From the NCBI RefSeq assembly GCF_010091925.1, contig NZ_WVID01000001.1:124001-188000 (forward strand): a DNA stretch of 64,000 nucleotides, given 5' to 3'. The DNA comes from Nostoc sp. B(2019). Lineage in GTDB: Bacteria > Cyanobacteriota > Cyanobacteriia > Cyanobacteriales > Nostocaceae. The notes below the pieces were generated by a model, which ran no database searches, had not been told where the DNA came from, and saw only the letters and a list, made by a program, of their open reading frames with translations. The first letter of the stretch is position 1. Every line of letters begins with the position of its first letter. This document shows, piece by piece, positions 53,828 through 63,601 of this stretch. The position numbers and the translations under genes are program-made.

Positions 53828-55033
53828 ATGGATTCCAATCTAGCGCTATGTGCAGCGATCGCTCACCAAATTACCACTAGTCCCCAACAGCGAATTACTT
53901 TTGCTGAATTCATGGACATGGCGCTATATCACCCTCAACACGGCTACTATTGCAGCGATGCAGTCAAAATTGGCTTTCAAGGTGGTGATTTTTTTACCTC
54001 TCCTAACCTTGGCGCTGACTTTGGCGAGTTGCTAGCAGAACAATTTTTCCAGATGTGGAAGATTTTAGAGCAACCTGTGCCGTTTTCTCTGGTAGAAATG
54101 GGAGCAGGTCAAGGAGTGTTGGCATTGCATATCCTCAAGCACTATCAGCTACACTACCCAGATTTTCTTACCGCTCTGGAGTACGTCATTGTCGAAAAAT
54201 CCCCAGCTTTAAGGCAAGAACAGCAGCAACGCTTGCAAGAGTTTCCGGTGCGTTGGTGCAATCTAGAAGATATATCACCTAACTCGATTACTGGCTGCTT
54301 TTTTTCTAATGAGTTAGTTGATGCTTTACCAGTGCATCAATTCAGCTTAGAGACTGGGGAACTGCGAGAGATTTATGTAACAACGCAAGCAGATAAGGGA
54401 GATGAGGAAGTATTTTCTTCCCCTACCATGCCATCATTTGTGGAAGTCATAGGAGAACCTTCTACGCCCCAACTGGCTGAATATTTAGATTTTGTGGGAA
54501 TTAACTATGCTCAAAGTATTTATCCAGATGGCTACCGTAGCGAAATTAATTTAGCTGCTCTGGATTGGTTGAGTATAGTAGCCGACCGCTTGCAACGTGG
54601 CTATGTGTTAACAATTGATTATGGCTATCCTGCCAGTCGTTACTACAATCCTAGGCGATCGCAAGGAACATTACAGTGTTACTATCACCATCGTTTCCAT
54701 GACAATTCCTACATTCATATTGGGCGACAAGACATTACATCCCACGTTGATTTTACAGCTTTGGAAAGCTGGGGTGAACGGTGCGGTTTAGATAAAGTTG
54801 GTTTTACCCAGCAGGCTTTATTTTTGATGGCGTTGGGTTTAGGCGATCGCATTGCTGCCATCTCCTACCAAAACCAACCTCTCTCAAAGTTATTACGGCG
54901 GCGGGACGCACTACATCAGCTTCTAGATTCCACAGGATTGGGCGGCTTTGGAGTCCTAGTTCAGAGCAAAGGTCTAGTAGAGACAGAAACTTCTCAACCA
55001 CTCAAAGGATTAACTTTCCCAGAGCCAGCGTAA
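53828..55033 (+). CDS. SAM-dependent methyltransferase, MidA/NDUFAF7 family
   Basis: 401 aa, class I SAM methyltransferase (DUF185/MidA family, whose mitochondrial member NDUFAF7 methylates an arginine of the complex I subunit NDUFS2). Motifs: ITFAEFMDMALYHPQHGYYCS, the SAM-binding LVEMGAGQGVLALHIL, YVIVEKSPALR (acidic residue for the ribose), and CFFSNELVDALPVHQF; later VLTIDYGYPASRYY and GDFFTSPNL. By analogy, the target could be a subunit of the NDH-1 complex, which cyanobacteria have; this is inference. ATG 53828. A 31-aa membrane peptide gene follows 103 bp downstream. Confidence 0.92.
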   Translation: MDSNLALCAAIAHQITTSPQQRITFAEFMDMALYHPQHGYYCSDAVKIGFQGGDFFTSPNLGADFGELLAEQFFQMWKILEQPVPFSLVEMGAGQGVLALHILKHYQLHYPDFLTALEYVIVEKSPALRQEQQQRLQEFPVRWCNLEDISPNSITGCFFSNELVDALPVHQFSLETGELREIYVTTQADKGDEEVFSSPTMPSFVEVIGEPSTPQLAEYLDFVGINYAQSIYPDGYRSEINLAALDWLSIVADRLQRGYVLTIDYGYPASRYYNPRRSQGTLQCYYHHRFHDNSYIHIGRQDITSHVDFTALESWGERCGLDKVGFTQQALFLMALGLGDRIAAISYQNQPLSKLLRRRDALHQLLDSTGLGGFGVLVQSKGLVETETSQPLKGLTFPEPA

Positions 55034-55135
55034 ATATGAAAAGTTAAAACTCTATTTAAGAATGCTGTATCAGTCTTATTTAGACTAGGATAACAGTGAT
55101 TACTGTGAAGTCAAACATAGACAAAAGTATTAATT

Positions 55136-55231
55136 ATGTCTACTCATGAATTGTTTTTGTTAGTAACACTACTTACCCCAGGCATCTTACTTTCAGTTTT
55201 AATTATGCTTACTTTTGCTGCTGGTGGTTGA
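55136..55231 (+). CDS. Putative 31-residue single-span membrane peptide
   Basis: ATG 55136 to TGA 55229-55231 encodes MSTHELFLLVTLLTP, then GILLSVLIMLTFAAGG: a short polar start followed by one long hydrophobic segment. Its size and shape are like the tiny subunits of photosystem, cytochrome b6f and NDH-1 complexes, but I cannot place it in any. It lies 103 bp past the MidA gene. No clear ribosome site is visible (TTAATT before ATG). It is too short for most gene finders, so it may be unannotated. Confidence 0.45.
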   Translation: MSTHELFLLVTLLTPGILLSVLIMLTFAAGG

Positions 55232-55340
55232 AGTAGTCAGTCATTAGTTATCACTGTTTACTGATAACTGATGACTGAATTAATAGAAACTCAATATTTA
55301 CGACAGGCTACGCTGACGCTGTATCAAAGGAACGTAAAAA

Positions 55341-56219
55341 ATGAAGGTGGCATTTCTGGGAACTGGACTGATGGGACTACCAATGGCTCAAAGATTGTTA
55401 GCCGCAGATATACAGCTAGTTGCCTACAACCGCACCCCAGAAAAATTAGCACCACTGCAAGCAGCCGGCGCGGAAGTGGTGACACATCCTCGCCATGCCA
55501 TTCGTGCAGCTGAGTGCATTATTCTCATGCTCACTAATGCCTCAGCAATTTATCATGTCTTGCTTTCCGATACTGCTTGGCACACTCTGGAAGGGCGCAC
55601 TATTATCCAAATGGGAACAATTACACCCACAGAAAGCCAAGAAATCAGAGATGCAGTGGTTGCAGGTGGTGGTGAATATTTAGAAGCGCCTGTACTAGGG
55701 AGCATCCCAGAAGCACAAGCTGGCAAACTGATGGTGATGGTAGGTGCTGAGCCAGAACAATATCAAAGTCACTTGAAATTACTGCAACATTTCGGAGCAG
55801 AACCTTTACTTATAGGGCCAGTGGGAACTGCTGCGGCGCTCAAATTAGCACTAAATCAACTAATAGCTTCCTTAACAACTAGCTTTGCTCTCAGTCTCGC
55901 TTTCGTTCAGCGTCAGGGTGTCGATGTAGATGTGTTTATGCAGATATTGCGTGAGAGTTCACTTTATGCGCCTACATTTGACAAAAAGCTGCAACGGATG
56001 TTGACTGGTAATTATGCTAATCCCAATTTTCCGACAAAACATTTGCTAAAAGATACAGATTTGTTTATCTCGGAAGCAAAATCACGTGGATTGGATCTCA
56101 GCAGTATTAAAGGTGTGCGACAAATCTTGCAAACAGCAGTGAAGATGTCATTTGCTGATGCTGATTACTCATCACTATTTTCTATTGTTAAGGAATGGGG
56201 AGAATCGAGTGAGGAGTAA
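55341..56219 (+). CDS. Beta-hydroxyacid dehydrogenase, 3-hydroxyisobutyrate dehydrogenase family
   Basis: 292 aa NAD(P)-dependent oxidoreductase. Rossmann loop FLGTGLMGLPMAQRL, substrate loop GGGEYLEAPVLGSIPEAQAGKLMVMVGA, and the catalytic Lys in ALKLALNQLIASL. Related enzymes reduce succinic semialdehyde or glyoxylate (GLYR) and tartronate semialdehyde; in cyanobacteria the group often matches glyoxylate/succinic semialdehyde reductases. Specificity is not readable. ATG 55341 is preceded by AAAGGAACG. Last gene before the origin region, transcribed toward it. Confidence 0.9.
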   Translation: MKVAFLGTGLMGLPMAQRLLAADIQLVAYNRTPEKLAPLQAAGAEVVTHPRHAIRAAECIILMLTNASAIYHVLLSDTAWHTLEGRTIIQMGTITPTESQEIRDAVVAGGGEYLEAPVLGSIPEAQAGKLMVMVGAEPEQYQSHLKLLQHFGAEPLLIGPVGTAAALKLALNQLIASLTTSFALSLAFVQRQGVDVDVFMQILRESSLYAPTFDKKLQRMLTGNYANPNFPTKHLLKDTDLFISEAKSRGLDLSSIKGVRQILQTAVKMSFADADYSSLFSIVKEWGESSEE

Positions 56220-56385
56220 GCAATTCAAAAGCGATCGCCATCTATAATTGTTACAACTTTCGCATTGCTGTTGCAGGTAGTCCAAGAATTTGGCTGACTT
56301 GAGCGATCGCTATCCCAGATTGGAGTAAATTCTCTGCTACGTATAACAATTGCTTTAAGGCTTGTTTTGCTTTATTTTTTGGTAT

Positions 56386-56600
56386 CTTTAAGTAAAGTAT
56401 AAAAATTGATTAACTTTAACGCAGATTGTGGAAAAATCTGTGGAAAACTTTAGGGTTTTCGGGGAAAACTTAATTAAGTATAATTACCCTGTGGAAAACA
56501 TCAGGGGTTTTTCCACAAGTTTTCCACAGATAGTTATTTACTTAACCATCTGTTAAACAGACTTGTGGCAGGTTTTCCACAAATTCCACAGTTACTACTA
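56386..56600. other. oriC: Chromosome replication origin (oriC) with six perfect DnaA boxes
   Basis: Six perfect 9-mers TTTTCCACA occur within 155 bp: minus-strand orientation at 56427-56435, 56439-56447 and 56490-56498, plus-strand at 56509-56517, 56520-56528 and 56573-56581. A near match AATTCCACA follows at 56582-56590. The boxes are arranged symmetrically, three facing one way then three the other. An AT-rich stretch (56386-56425) to the left and another near 56467-56487 are candidate unwinding elements. dnaN begins 140 bp downstream. In Synechococcus elongatus the origin likewise lies next to dnaN, so this is very probably the chromosomal oriC. Confidence 0.92.
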
Positions 56601-56729
56601 TGTAAATAGAAAATATCATTTTAGTAGTAGTTCGGCAGTCAGTAAAGATACCGCTGGTAAACTGGACTGTCACCACTCGCGTATAAACAACAAGGGTGCT
56701 AGTATATCCTTCACCAGCTGAATCTGACT

Positions 56730-57890
56730 ATGAAATTAGTTTGCGCCCAAAGCGATCTCAGTACAAATCTCTCACTCGTTAGCCGTGCTGTACCGTCACG
56801 ACCAACTCATCCGGTACTTGCCAATGTGCTGCTCCAAGCGGATGCTCAAACTAACCAGGTAAGCTTAACAGCCTTTGATCTCAGCTTGGGTATCCGCACC
56901 AGCTTTAACGCTGAGGTATGGCAAGGTGGAGCGATCGCCCTTCCTGCTAAATTGCTTGTAGACATCACCTCTCGTCTTCCAGAAGGAGAAATCACTCTAG
57001 ACGATGAATCAGCCCTCACAGGTGCAACAGGTGGTGAAGGTTTAATTGTCACACTCACGCCGAAAAGTGGACATTATCAGGTGCGGGCAATGGGGCCTGA
57101 AGAATTTCCCGAATTGCCTGTAATCGAAAATGCTGAAGCACTACATATCCCCGCGGCTGCATTAATTGAGGGATTACGGGGTTCATTATTTGCTACGAGT
57201 GCAGATGAAACCAAACAAGTACTCACTGGAGTCCATTTAACAGTTAAACAAGATACTCTGGAATTCGCTGCTACTGATGGACATCGCTTAGCAGTAGTAG
57301 AAACGACTAACGAGCGTCCTCTGGACGAAAGTAGTCAACTAGAAGTCACAGTACCAGCTAGAGCATTACGTGAACTACAACGAATGTTAGCTCACATCTC
57401 CTCATCAGATGAACCTATAGCTTTACATTTCGATCAAGGTCAAGTTGTGTTTTCCTGGCAAAATCAACGCTTGACTAGTCGTACATTAGAAGGGCAATAT
57501 CCTGCTTATCGACAACTGATTCCACGTCAATTTGAGCGAGAAGTGACAATTGAGCGGCGACAATTCATCAGCACTTTAGAGCGAATTGCGGTGCTAGCCG
57601 ATCAGAAAAATAATATTGTGAAACTCAGCATTGACGGCGATGCTCAGGAAATCACTTTGTCTTGTGAGGCTCAAGATGTGGGTAGTGGTAGAGAGTCAAT
57701 GCCAGCACAGATTTCTGGGCAGAATATAGAAATTGCTTTTAACATCAAGTATCTGATGGAAGGCTTGAAAGAGTTACCATCTTCTGAAATTCAAATGCAT
57801 CTGAATCAAAGTCTGACTCCAGTGATTTTTACCCCACTGGGGGGGTTGAAAATGACCTATTTAGCCATGCCTGTACAGATTCGTACTTAA
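56730..57890 (+). CDS. dnaN: DNA polymerase III sliding clamp beta subunit
   Basis: Ring-shaped clamp that keeps the replicative polymerase on DNA. 386 aa, with three clamp domains: MKLVCAQSDLSTNLSLVSRAVPSRPTHPVLANVLL (1-120), middle part VLTGVHLTVKQDTLEFAATDGHRLAVVE (120-250) and YPAYRQLIPRQFEREVTIERRQFISTLERIAVLAD (260-386). The C-terminal YLAMPVQIR is the usual end. Located directly next to the DnaA-box cluster, as expected for dnaN. The dnaA gene is not in this window, as in other cyanobacteria where the two are apart. Confidence 0.98.
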   Translation: MKLVCAQSDLSTNLSLVSRAVPSRPTHPVLANVLLQADAQTNQVSLTAFDLSLGIRTSFNAEVWQGGAIALPAKLLVDITSRLPEGEITLDDESALTGATGGEGLIVTLTPKSGHYQVRAMGPEEFPELPVIENAEALHIPAAALIEGLRGSLFATSADETKQVLTGVHLTVKQDTLEFAATDGHRLAVVETTNERPLDESSQLEVTVPARALRELQRMLAHISSSDEPIALHFDQGQVVFSWQNQRLTSRTLEGQYPAYRQLIPRQFEREVTIERRQFISTLERIAVLADQKNNIVKLSIDGDAQEITLSCEAQDVGSGRESMPAQISGQNIEIAFNIKYLMEGLKELPSSEIQMHLNQSLTPVIFTPLGGLKMTYLAMPVQIRT

Positions 57891-58066
57891 AAATAGCGCG
57901 TCTACAAAGTAAACAGCAATAAACACTTAACTTTGTAGACATATAAATTGGATATTGACTTACTGACTCTTATGTGTATACGAGTTATATAAGGCGATCG
58001 CTTCCTCAAACACGGAAATCTAGACTTTAGAAATTGAAAAGCAGACGCAGTATGTAAATGTTCAAT

Positions 58067-61000
58067 TTAGGGCTTAGAAGTGATTTGTCTTATTGGAATT
58101 TCAATCCAAAATTCTGTGCCTAACCCTGGTTGTGAATCACATTTAAATACACCACCATGTTTCTCTACGATAATCTGGTAACTAATTGACAACCCCAAGC
58201 CAGTACCTTTTCCCACTGGCTTAGTAGTGAAAAATGGATCACAGATTCTTGTCCTAACAGTTTCAGGTATTCCTAAACCATTATCTGCAATGCGAATTAT
58301 CACGCTCTTAACATTGCCTTCCATTTTTCCGATCGCAGTACGGATGATAATTTGACTACTGTGAGGTTCTGATTTAGATTCTTTGCCATCTTCTAAGGCA
58401 TCGATCGCATTGCTCAAAACATTCATAAATACCTGATTAAGTGGCCCCGCATAGCACTCTACCAAGGGTAAGTCACCGTACTCTTTGACTAACTCAATAG
58501 CTGGACTTTCGGGTTTTGCTCTCAAGCGATGCTGCAAAATCAGCAAGGTGCTATCAATACCTTCGTGAATATCAACTGGCTTCATTTCAGCCTGATCAAG
58601 GCGCGAGAAATTCCGTAAACCCAAGACAATTTGACGGATGCGCTCAACCCCAATTTTCATAGAAGATAAGGTTTTGGGTAAATCCTCCGTAGCAAATTCT
58701 AAGTCAATCTCGAATGCGCGATCGCGAATTTCGGGGCTGGGGTTAGGACAGTGCTGCTGATAGAGTTCGAGTATACCAAGTAAATCTTCCGCGTATTCAC
58801 TGACGTGGTTGATGTTGCCATAAATGAAGTTCACCGGGTTGTTAATTTCGTGAGCAACACCAGCTACCAGTTGACCCAGTGAAGACATTTTCTCACTTTG
58901 GATGAGTTGGGTTTGAGTTTGTTGTAAATCATGCAGAGCTAGACCCAGCTTTTCTGACTGCTCCTTAGTCTGGTTCAGCAATTGGGTTTGTTGGAGTGCG
59001 ACCCCCAGCTGATTGGCAATCTGAGCGATAAACTGAACTTCCGAGGCTTCCCAGTGACGGGGTGCAGAGTTTTGGTATGCTGCTAATAAGCCCCATAGCT
59101 GTTGTCCAATAAAAATTGGCGCGATCGCATAGGCCTTTGTCTGTAATTGCTCCAAAGCCTTAATATGACACTCAGAGTGACCAGCCTCATAGATATCATC
59201 AACTGCAAAGGTTTGATTGTGGCGATATCGTCCACCTTGAGTTTCTTGTAAATAGCTATCTTTCCAATCGGTCTTGATATCAGAACTTACTAACTTGACC
59301 CAGCCATTAACTACAAACTCAGCGATATATTCACCACTCCAATCAGGGCCGAAGCGATAGACTGCAACTCGATCCGCTTGCAGTGATTTACAGACTTCTT
59401 GGGTGGTTGTCTGAAAAATTGCATCTAGATCAAGTGATTCCCGTATTTTAGCAACTACTTCAAACAAGACTCGCTGTTGTTCTGCTGCCTCATGTAAATC
59501 AGCTGCTTGCTGTCGTGTCTGACCGAGTAAGTCAGCTTGCTCTAGTGCTACACTTAACTGGGCTGCAACCTGGGTAGCAAATTGGATTTCTGAAGTTTGC
59601 CATTCGCGGGGCTGGTTACATTGGTGAATACACAACAAACCCCAAAGCTCATTACTTTTAGCTAGTGGTAAAACTAAATTAGCTTGAACCTGAAGTTGCT
59701 CCAGCATTTGGACGTAGCAAGCGTTCAGTCCAGAGTTATAGATATCAGCGATCGCGTTAACGCGTCCCTGATGATAAAGAACATGATACTTCTTTTTAAA
59801 ACAGTTATCTTGAATTTTTAAAGTCAAAGCAGAAGTAAACTCTGGCAAAACATTTTCTGAAACAATTTCACCCTCATCAAATTCAGAATTAGGGTCAAAG
59901 CGATATACTACCACTCGGTCAGCATTCAAAGAACGACGCACTTCACATACTGTTGCTGCAAAAACTGTCTCCAAGTCAAGAGATTCTCGAATCTTCGCAA
60001 CAACTTCAAACAATACCTGTTGCTGTTCTGCTGCTTGTCGCAAACCTAACGCTTGCTGTTGCGTTTGCGTGAGTAACTCTGCTTGCTGAAGTGCTACACC
60101 GATTTGGGCAGCAATCTGACTGAGAAAGTTAATTTCAACAGCTTTCCATTGGCGGGGCCCAGAGTGTTGATAAGTTGCTAGCAAACCCCAAAGTTTTTGC
60201 CCAACAAAAATCGGGGCAAGTACAAAAGCGTGAATTTGAAACTGCTCTAGATTGTCGACGTGACAAGGATCAAACCCCATCTTGTAGATGTCATCTACCG
60301 CAAATGTTTCATTGTTACGGTAACGCCCTCCCAGGGTGTCTTGTAAGTAGGTGTCATTCCAAACTGTATTAATACCAAGTTTGTACTCATTTGACCAGTA
60401 TGGGCTAGCAGCCTCAAAATCACCGACAAATTCTCCACCCCAATTAGAAGTGAAGCGATATACAGAAACACGATCAGCTTTGATTAATTGACAAACCTCT
60501 TTAGTAGTTGTTTGAAAAATGGTATTAGTGTCAAGAGACTCACGAATCTTGGCAATAACTCCAAATACAGCTTGTTGTTGTTCAGCTGTCCGTTGCAGTT
60601 CAAATGTGCGCCTTTTAACTTGTTTTTCTAAATTCTCATTGAAGGCTTGTACCTGTTGGTATAGTTCATACTGCTGAATTGCTGAAGCAAAATGTTTGCC
60701 GAGTTCTCCAGCTAGTTCAATTTCTTCATCTGTCCATTTGCGTGCTTGAGCTTTCTTAGATTCCCGCCAAACTTCAAACGATAGACGGGGATATAGTTGC
60801 CTTTGATCAAGGTCTAATTGACCTGCCCACAAGGTTTCTGTATCTATTTCGTTGCGAAAAATACTTAAATAGCCCAGCAATTGCTGACGATACTGGAGTG
60901 GAATCATCAACATGCTGCGAATTTTAGTTGGTTGAAAACTAGTTTGTAAACTTCGCAAGCTAGGAGTTTGATATATGTCTGAAATTGCCCAGACATCATA

Positions 61001-61927
61001 TTCACCAGACTTGTAATGTTCCTGCCAAACGCTATACTGCTCTATCAATGGATAGATATTTTGTTCTGGTATCACAGGTTGCTGTCCAGAAGTATAAAGC
61101 CTGACACAATTATTTCCTGGGATCAAACATTCTACTAAACTCTGAACGCTGCCATTTTGAAAATCCAAAGCTTCATTTCTAATGCAAAGCCTGCCACCAA
61201 TACCATCAAAAGCAGCTATAGCTGCTTCTAAAGCTGGTTGTAATATAATTGTGGGTAATGAATGCAGTAAGGTGGCAATGCGGTTAATGATAGCTTCCCG
61301 TTCAGCTTTCTGGCGGGCTTGAGTCAGGAGGGTACTTTGAGCGATCGCGACTGACAGTTGATCGACTACCATTTGTACCGCTTCTAGTTCATATTCTGAA
61401 ATAAATCGAGTTTCAGAGTTATGAGATACCAGCAGTCCCCAGAGTTCATTTTGATAAAGAATAGGCGCTACTATAGTGGACTTTACCCCCATAGCTGTCA
61501 AATATTCAATATGACAGGAATCTACAGGGCGGTAATGTATGTCCTCTAATATAGTTTCTCCATTTTCCAAGTCACGCAGGTGGCTTTGACCAATCTCCCC
61601 AGTATCCACATTCACAACAGAACGTACCCGTGACTTGATAAACAGTTCACGAGCGGATAGTGGAATGTCATCAGCTGGAAAATTTAGCCCTAGCAGCGAC
61701 GGTAATCGATTATTGTAAATTGACTCAGCAATGACCTGACCACTACCATCTGCATGAAACTTGTAAATCATCACTCGGTCAGTTCCAAGAAGCGATCGCA
61801 CCTCCGCCGTTGTCACCGTAATAATGTCTTCTAACTCTAAGGTTCGTCGGATACGGTTTGTAATACGGTTTAGTAAACTTTCTTCATAACGACTTACTTG
61901 TAAGTCTTTTTCATCGTTTAAGGTCAT
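58067..61927 (-). CDS. Multi-GAF sensor histidine kinase, 1286 aa
   Basis: Soluble sensor kinase with five GAF domains. GAF1 (about 20-200) is phytochrome-like ([40 protein letters not shown]). GAF2 (about 210-430) is divergent. GAF3 to GAF5 (about 450-620, 640-810, 830-1000) resemble each other, with [20 protein letters not shown] and [10 protein letters not shown] and the ending [17 protein letters not shown]. Coiled coils with [30 protein letters not shown] separate them. HisKA (from about 1030, His in [18 protein letters not shown]) and HATPase_c ([34 protein letters not shown]) close the protein. Four of the five GAFs keep a Cys at or near the bilin-attachment site, three as CH. No response regulator is adjacent. 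ATG 61927. Confidence 0.92.
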   Translation of the reverse strand: MTLNDEKDLQVSRYEESLLNRITNRIRRTLELEDIITVTTAEVRSLLGTDRVMIYKFHADGSGQVIAESIYNNRLPSLLGLNFPADDIPLSARELFIKSRVRSVVNVDTGEIGQSHLRDLENGETILEDIHYRPVDSCHIEYLTAMGVKSTIVAPILYQNELWGLLVSHNSETRFISEYELEAVQMVVDQLSVAIAQSTLLTQARQKAEREAIINRIATLLHSLPTIILQPALEAAIAAFDGIGGRLCIRNEALDFQNGSVQSLVECLIPGNNCVRLYTSGQQPVIPEQNIYPLIEQYSVWQEHYKSGEYDVWAISDIYQTPSLRSLQTSFQPTKIRSMLMIPLQYRQQLLGYLSIFRNEIDTETLWAGQLDLDQRQLYPRLSFEVWRESKKAQARKWTDEEIELAGELGKHFASAIQQYELYQQVQAFNENLEKQVKRRTFELQRTAEQQQAVFGVIAKIRESLDTNTIFQTTTKEVCQLIKADRVSVYRFTSNWGGEFVGDFEAASPYWSNEYKLGINTVWNDTYLQDTLGGRYRNNETFAVDDIYKMGFDPCHVDNLEQFQIHAFVLAPIFVGQKLWGLLATYQHSGPRQWKAVEINFLSQIAAQIGVALQQAELLTQTQQQALGLRQAAEQQQVLFEVVAKIRESLDLETVFAATVCEVRRSLNADRVVVYRFDPNSEFDEGEIVSENVLPEFTSALTLKIQDNCFKKKYHVLYHQGRVNAIADIYNSGLNACYVQMLEQLQVQANLVLPLAKSNELWGLLCIHQCNQPREWQTSEIQFATQVAAQLSVALEQADLLGQTRQQAADLHEAAEQQRVLFEVVAKIRESLDLDAIFQTTTQEVCKSLQADRVAVYRFGPDWSGEYIAEFVVNGWVKLVSSDIKTDWKDSYLQETQGGRYRHNQTFAVDDIYEAGHSECHIKALEQLQTKAYAIAPIFIGQQLWGLLAAYQNSAPRHWEASEVQFIAQIANQLGVALQQTQLLNQTKEQSEKLGLALHDLQQTQTQLIQSEKMSSLGQLVAGVAHEINNPVNFIYGNINHVSEYAEDLLGILELYQQHCPNPSPEIRDRAFEIDLEFATEDLPKTLSSMKIGVERIRQIVLGLRNFSRLDQAEMKPVDIHEGIDSTLLILQHRLRAKPESPAIELVKEYGDLPLVECYAGPLNQVFMNVLSNAIDALEDGKESKSEPHSSQIIIRTAIGKMEGNVKSVIIRIADNGLGIPETVRTRICDPFFTTKPVGKGTGLGLSISYQIIVEKHGGVFKCDSQPGLGTEFWIEIPIRQITSKP

Positions 61928-62315
61928 TGTTTATAGTAAAATAAATTAACAATTTGCCAATAGACATAATTAAATCTAAAGACATTTTTAAATTTAATTA
62001 ATCAACTTGTCTTCAGTAAAACTACTGGCAATACACCATCACATAATTTATTTACTCAAAATTCATAAAAACAGTAATTTTCTTAGTGAATTACGTAGGT
62101 CTATAGCAGATAAAATTAACTATTTACACCAAATTTCTGCGTTGATGTTGATTTTATTTAGACTAATCAATTTACTGCATTTTTACGCCAAGTATTACTG
62201 AATAATTACTAAATAAATAAGATGCTTAATTTCAACTAAGTTTTAAAATTTTGATAATATCTACTTAAGGTCATCAATTTTAAAAAGACACAATACAAAT
62301 AATTGAAAGTAAAGA
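61928..62315. other. AT-rich intergenic region
   Basis: About 390 bp of very AT-rich DNA between two minus-strand genes. An open frame at 62007-62201 has only a TTG start, no ribosome site and low-complexity codon use, so it is not called. The promoter of the multi-GAF kinase should be in the left end. Confidence 0.5.
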
Positions 62316-62345
62316 GTACAGACACAATATTCATTGCATCTGTAC
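62316..62345 (-). terminator. Hairpin after the ArsA-type gene
   Basis: GTACAGA (62316-62322) and TCTGTAC (62339-62345) with inner CAAT/ATTG pairs form a stem; on the minus strand it is followed by TCTTTACTTT. It lies 70 bp past the ATPase stop. Confidence 0.5.
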
Positions 62346-62413
62346 AAGTTAAAATAAGAACTTTTTGCTTTTTAGTGTTGGCTTTTTGTCTAGACGCTAC
62401 CGCGTAAGCAGAA

Positions 62414-63601
62414 TTAAACTCTTACATTGTCAGTAAAGCGAATTTTCAGATAGTCTTCTTCCATCTTTGCTCCTGATGGTTGGAGTGCTGCTAAGGCTTG
62501 CGGTAATACTAAGTTACGCCGATGGTTGCCAATAGTAATGTTTAATTCATCTCCAGTTTTATTCAGTTGAATTTGGTCTTTGGGAATACCAGGTAAGTAG
62601 AGTTCCAAACTGTATTGGTTTTGCTCTTGCACGACTCTAATAGTCGTTTCTTTGTAATAAACCTGAGTTGGATCTTCATCCTTATACAGAGTTTCCTTTA
62701 ACCGTTCTAATGCTGGCAATCCACACAATTCCTCAGAGAATAGCGGAACTTCCTTTACAGGCAAAGGGTGAAAATTATCATGGATTTCCTGACGGTATTG
62801 CTGTTGATTCTCTTTCCAACGTTGGAAAAATGGGTCTTGTACTTCGCTAGGAATGATACGATTAGCTACTACTAAATCTGTAGCAACGTTGTACAAACTT
62901 AAATAGGCATGAGCGCGGAGAGACTCTTTAATCACCATCTTTTCTGGATTCGTGACGAGACGCACTGAGGTTTGAGTATTGTCTGTTAATACTTTTTCTA
63001 GAGCTTCAATTTGTTCATAAAACTCGTAAGGTGCATCCATCACCTCTTTGTCTGGGAGGGAAAAACCAGCGATTGGTCTAAAAAAAGGTTCAACTAGAGG
63101 TCTAAGCGCTACTGAAATGTTTTGAAATGGTTTGTAAAAACGGCGCATATACCAGCCACCAATTTCTGGTAAACTTAGTAGTCGTAATGCTGTACCAGTA
63201 GGGGCTGAGTCAATAATTAAGACATCAAACTCGCCTTCATCGTAATGACGTTTCATTCTTACCAAGCCAAAAATCTCATCCATGCCTGGTAAAATTGCCA
63301 ATTCTTCTGCCTGTACCCCTTCTAAACCTCTTGCTTGTAAAACTTGGGTGATATAGCGCTTCACAGAACCCCAGTTTCCTTCTAGTTCTAGCAACGCATC
63401 CAATTCCGCACCCCACAAATTTGGGCGAATCTCTCGCGGCGCATGGCCCATTTCCAGGTCAAAACTGTCTGCCAAAGAGTGAGCGGGGTCTGTACTCAGA
63501 ACTAGTGTGCGATAACCTAGTTCCGCGCAACGGAGTCCAGTCGCAGCAGCAACGGAGGTTTTACCCACGCCGCCTTTGCCAGTCATCAAAATTACACGCA
63601 T
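62414..63601 (-). CDS. ArsA/GET3-type ATPase with C-terminal HSP20-like domain
   Basis: 395 aa. Deviant Walker [18 protein letters not shown] at the start (signature Lys and GKT), [14 protein letters not shown] (switch I) and [19 protein letters not shown] (switch II region) are present, with the long membrane-active helix region. From about residue 325 a small beta-sandwich, [41 protein letters not shown], is the ArsA_HSP20 alpha-crystallin-like domain. No arsenical pump genes are near, so the protein is more likely a chaperone-like targeting ATPase of the GET3 type than an arsenite pump. Typical cyanobacterial form. ATG 63601. Confidence 0.94.
   Translation of the reverse strand: MRVILMTGKGGVGKTSVAAATGLRCAELGYRTLVLSTDPAHSLADSFDLEMGHAPREIRPNLWGAELDALLELEGNWGSVKRYITQVLQARGLEGVQAEELAILPGMDEIFGLVRMKRHYDEGEFDVLIIDSAPTGTALRLLSLPEIGGWYMRRFYKPFQNISVALRPLVEPFFRPIAGFSLPDKEVMDAPYEFYEQIEALEKVLTDNTQTSVRLVTNPEKMVIKESLRAHAYLSLYNVATDLVVANRIIPSEVQDPFFQRWKENQQQYRQEIHDNFHPLPVKEVPLFSEELCGLPALERLKETLYKDEDPTQVYYKETTIRVVQEQNQYSLELYLPGIPKDQIQLNKTGDELNITIGNHRRNLVLPQALAALQPSGAKMEEDYLKIRFTDNVRV

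Noticed and set aside
62007-62201. 64-aa plus-strand frame in the AT-rich region
   Set aside because: TTG start, no ribosome site, AT-driven composition.
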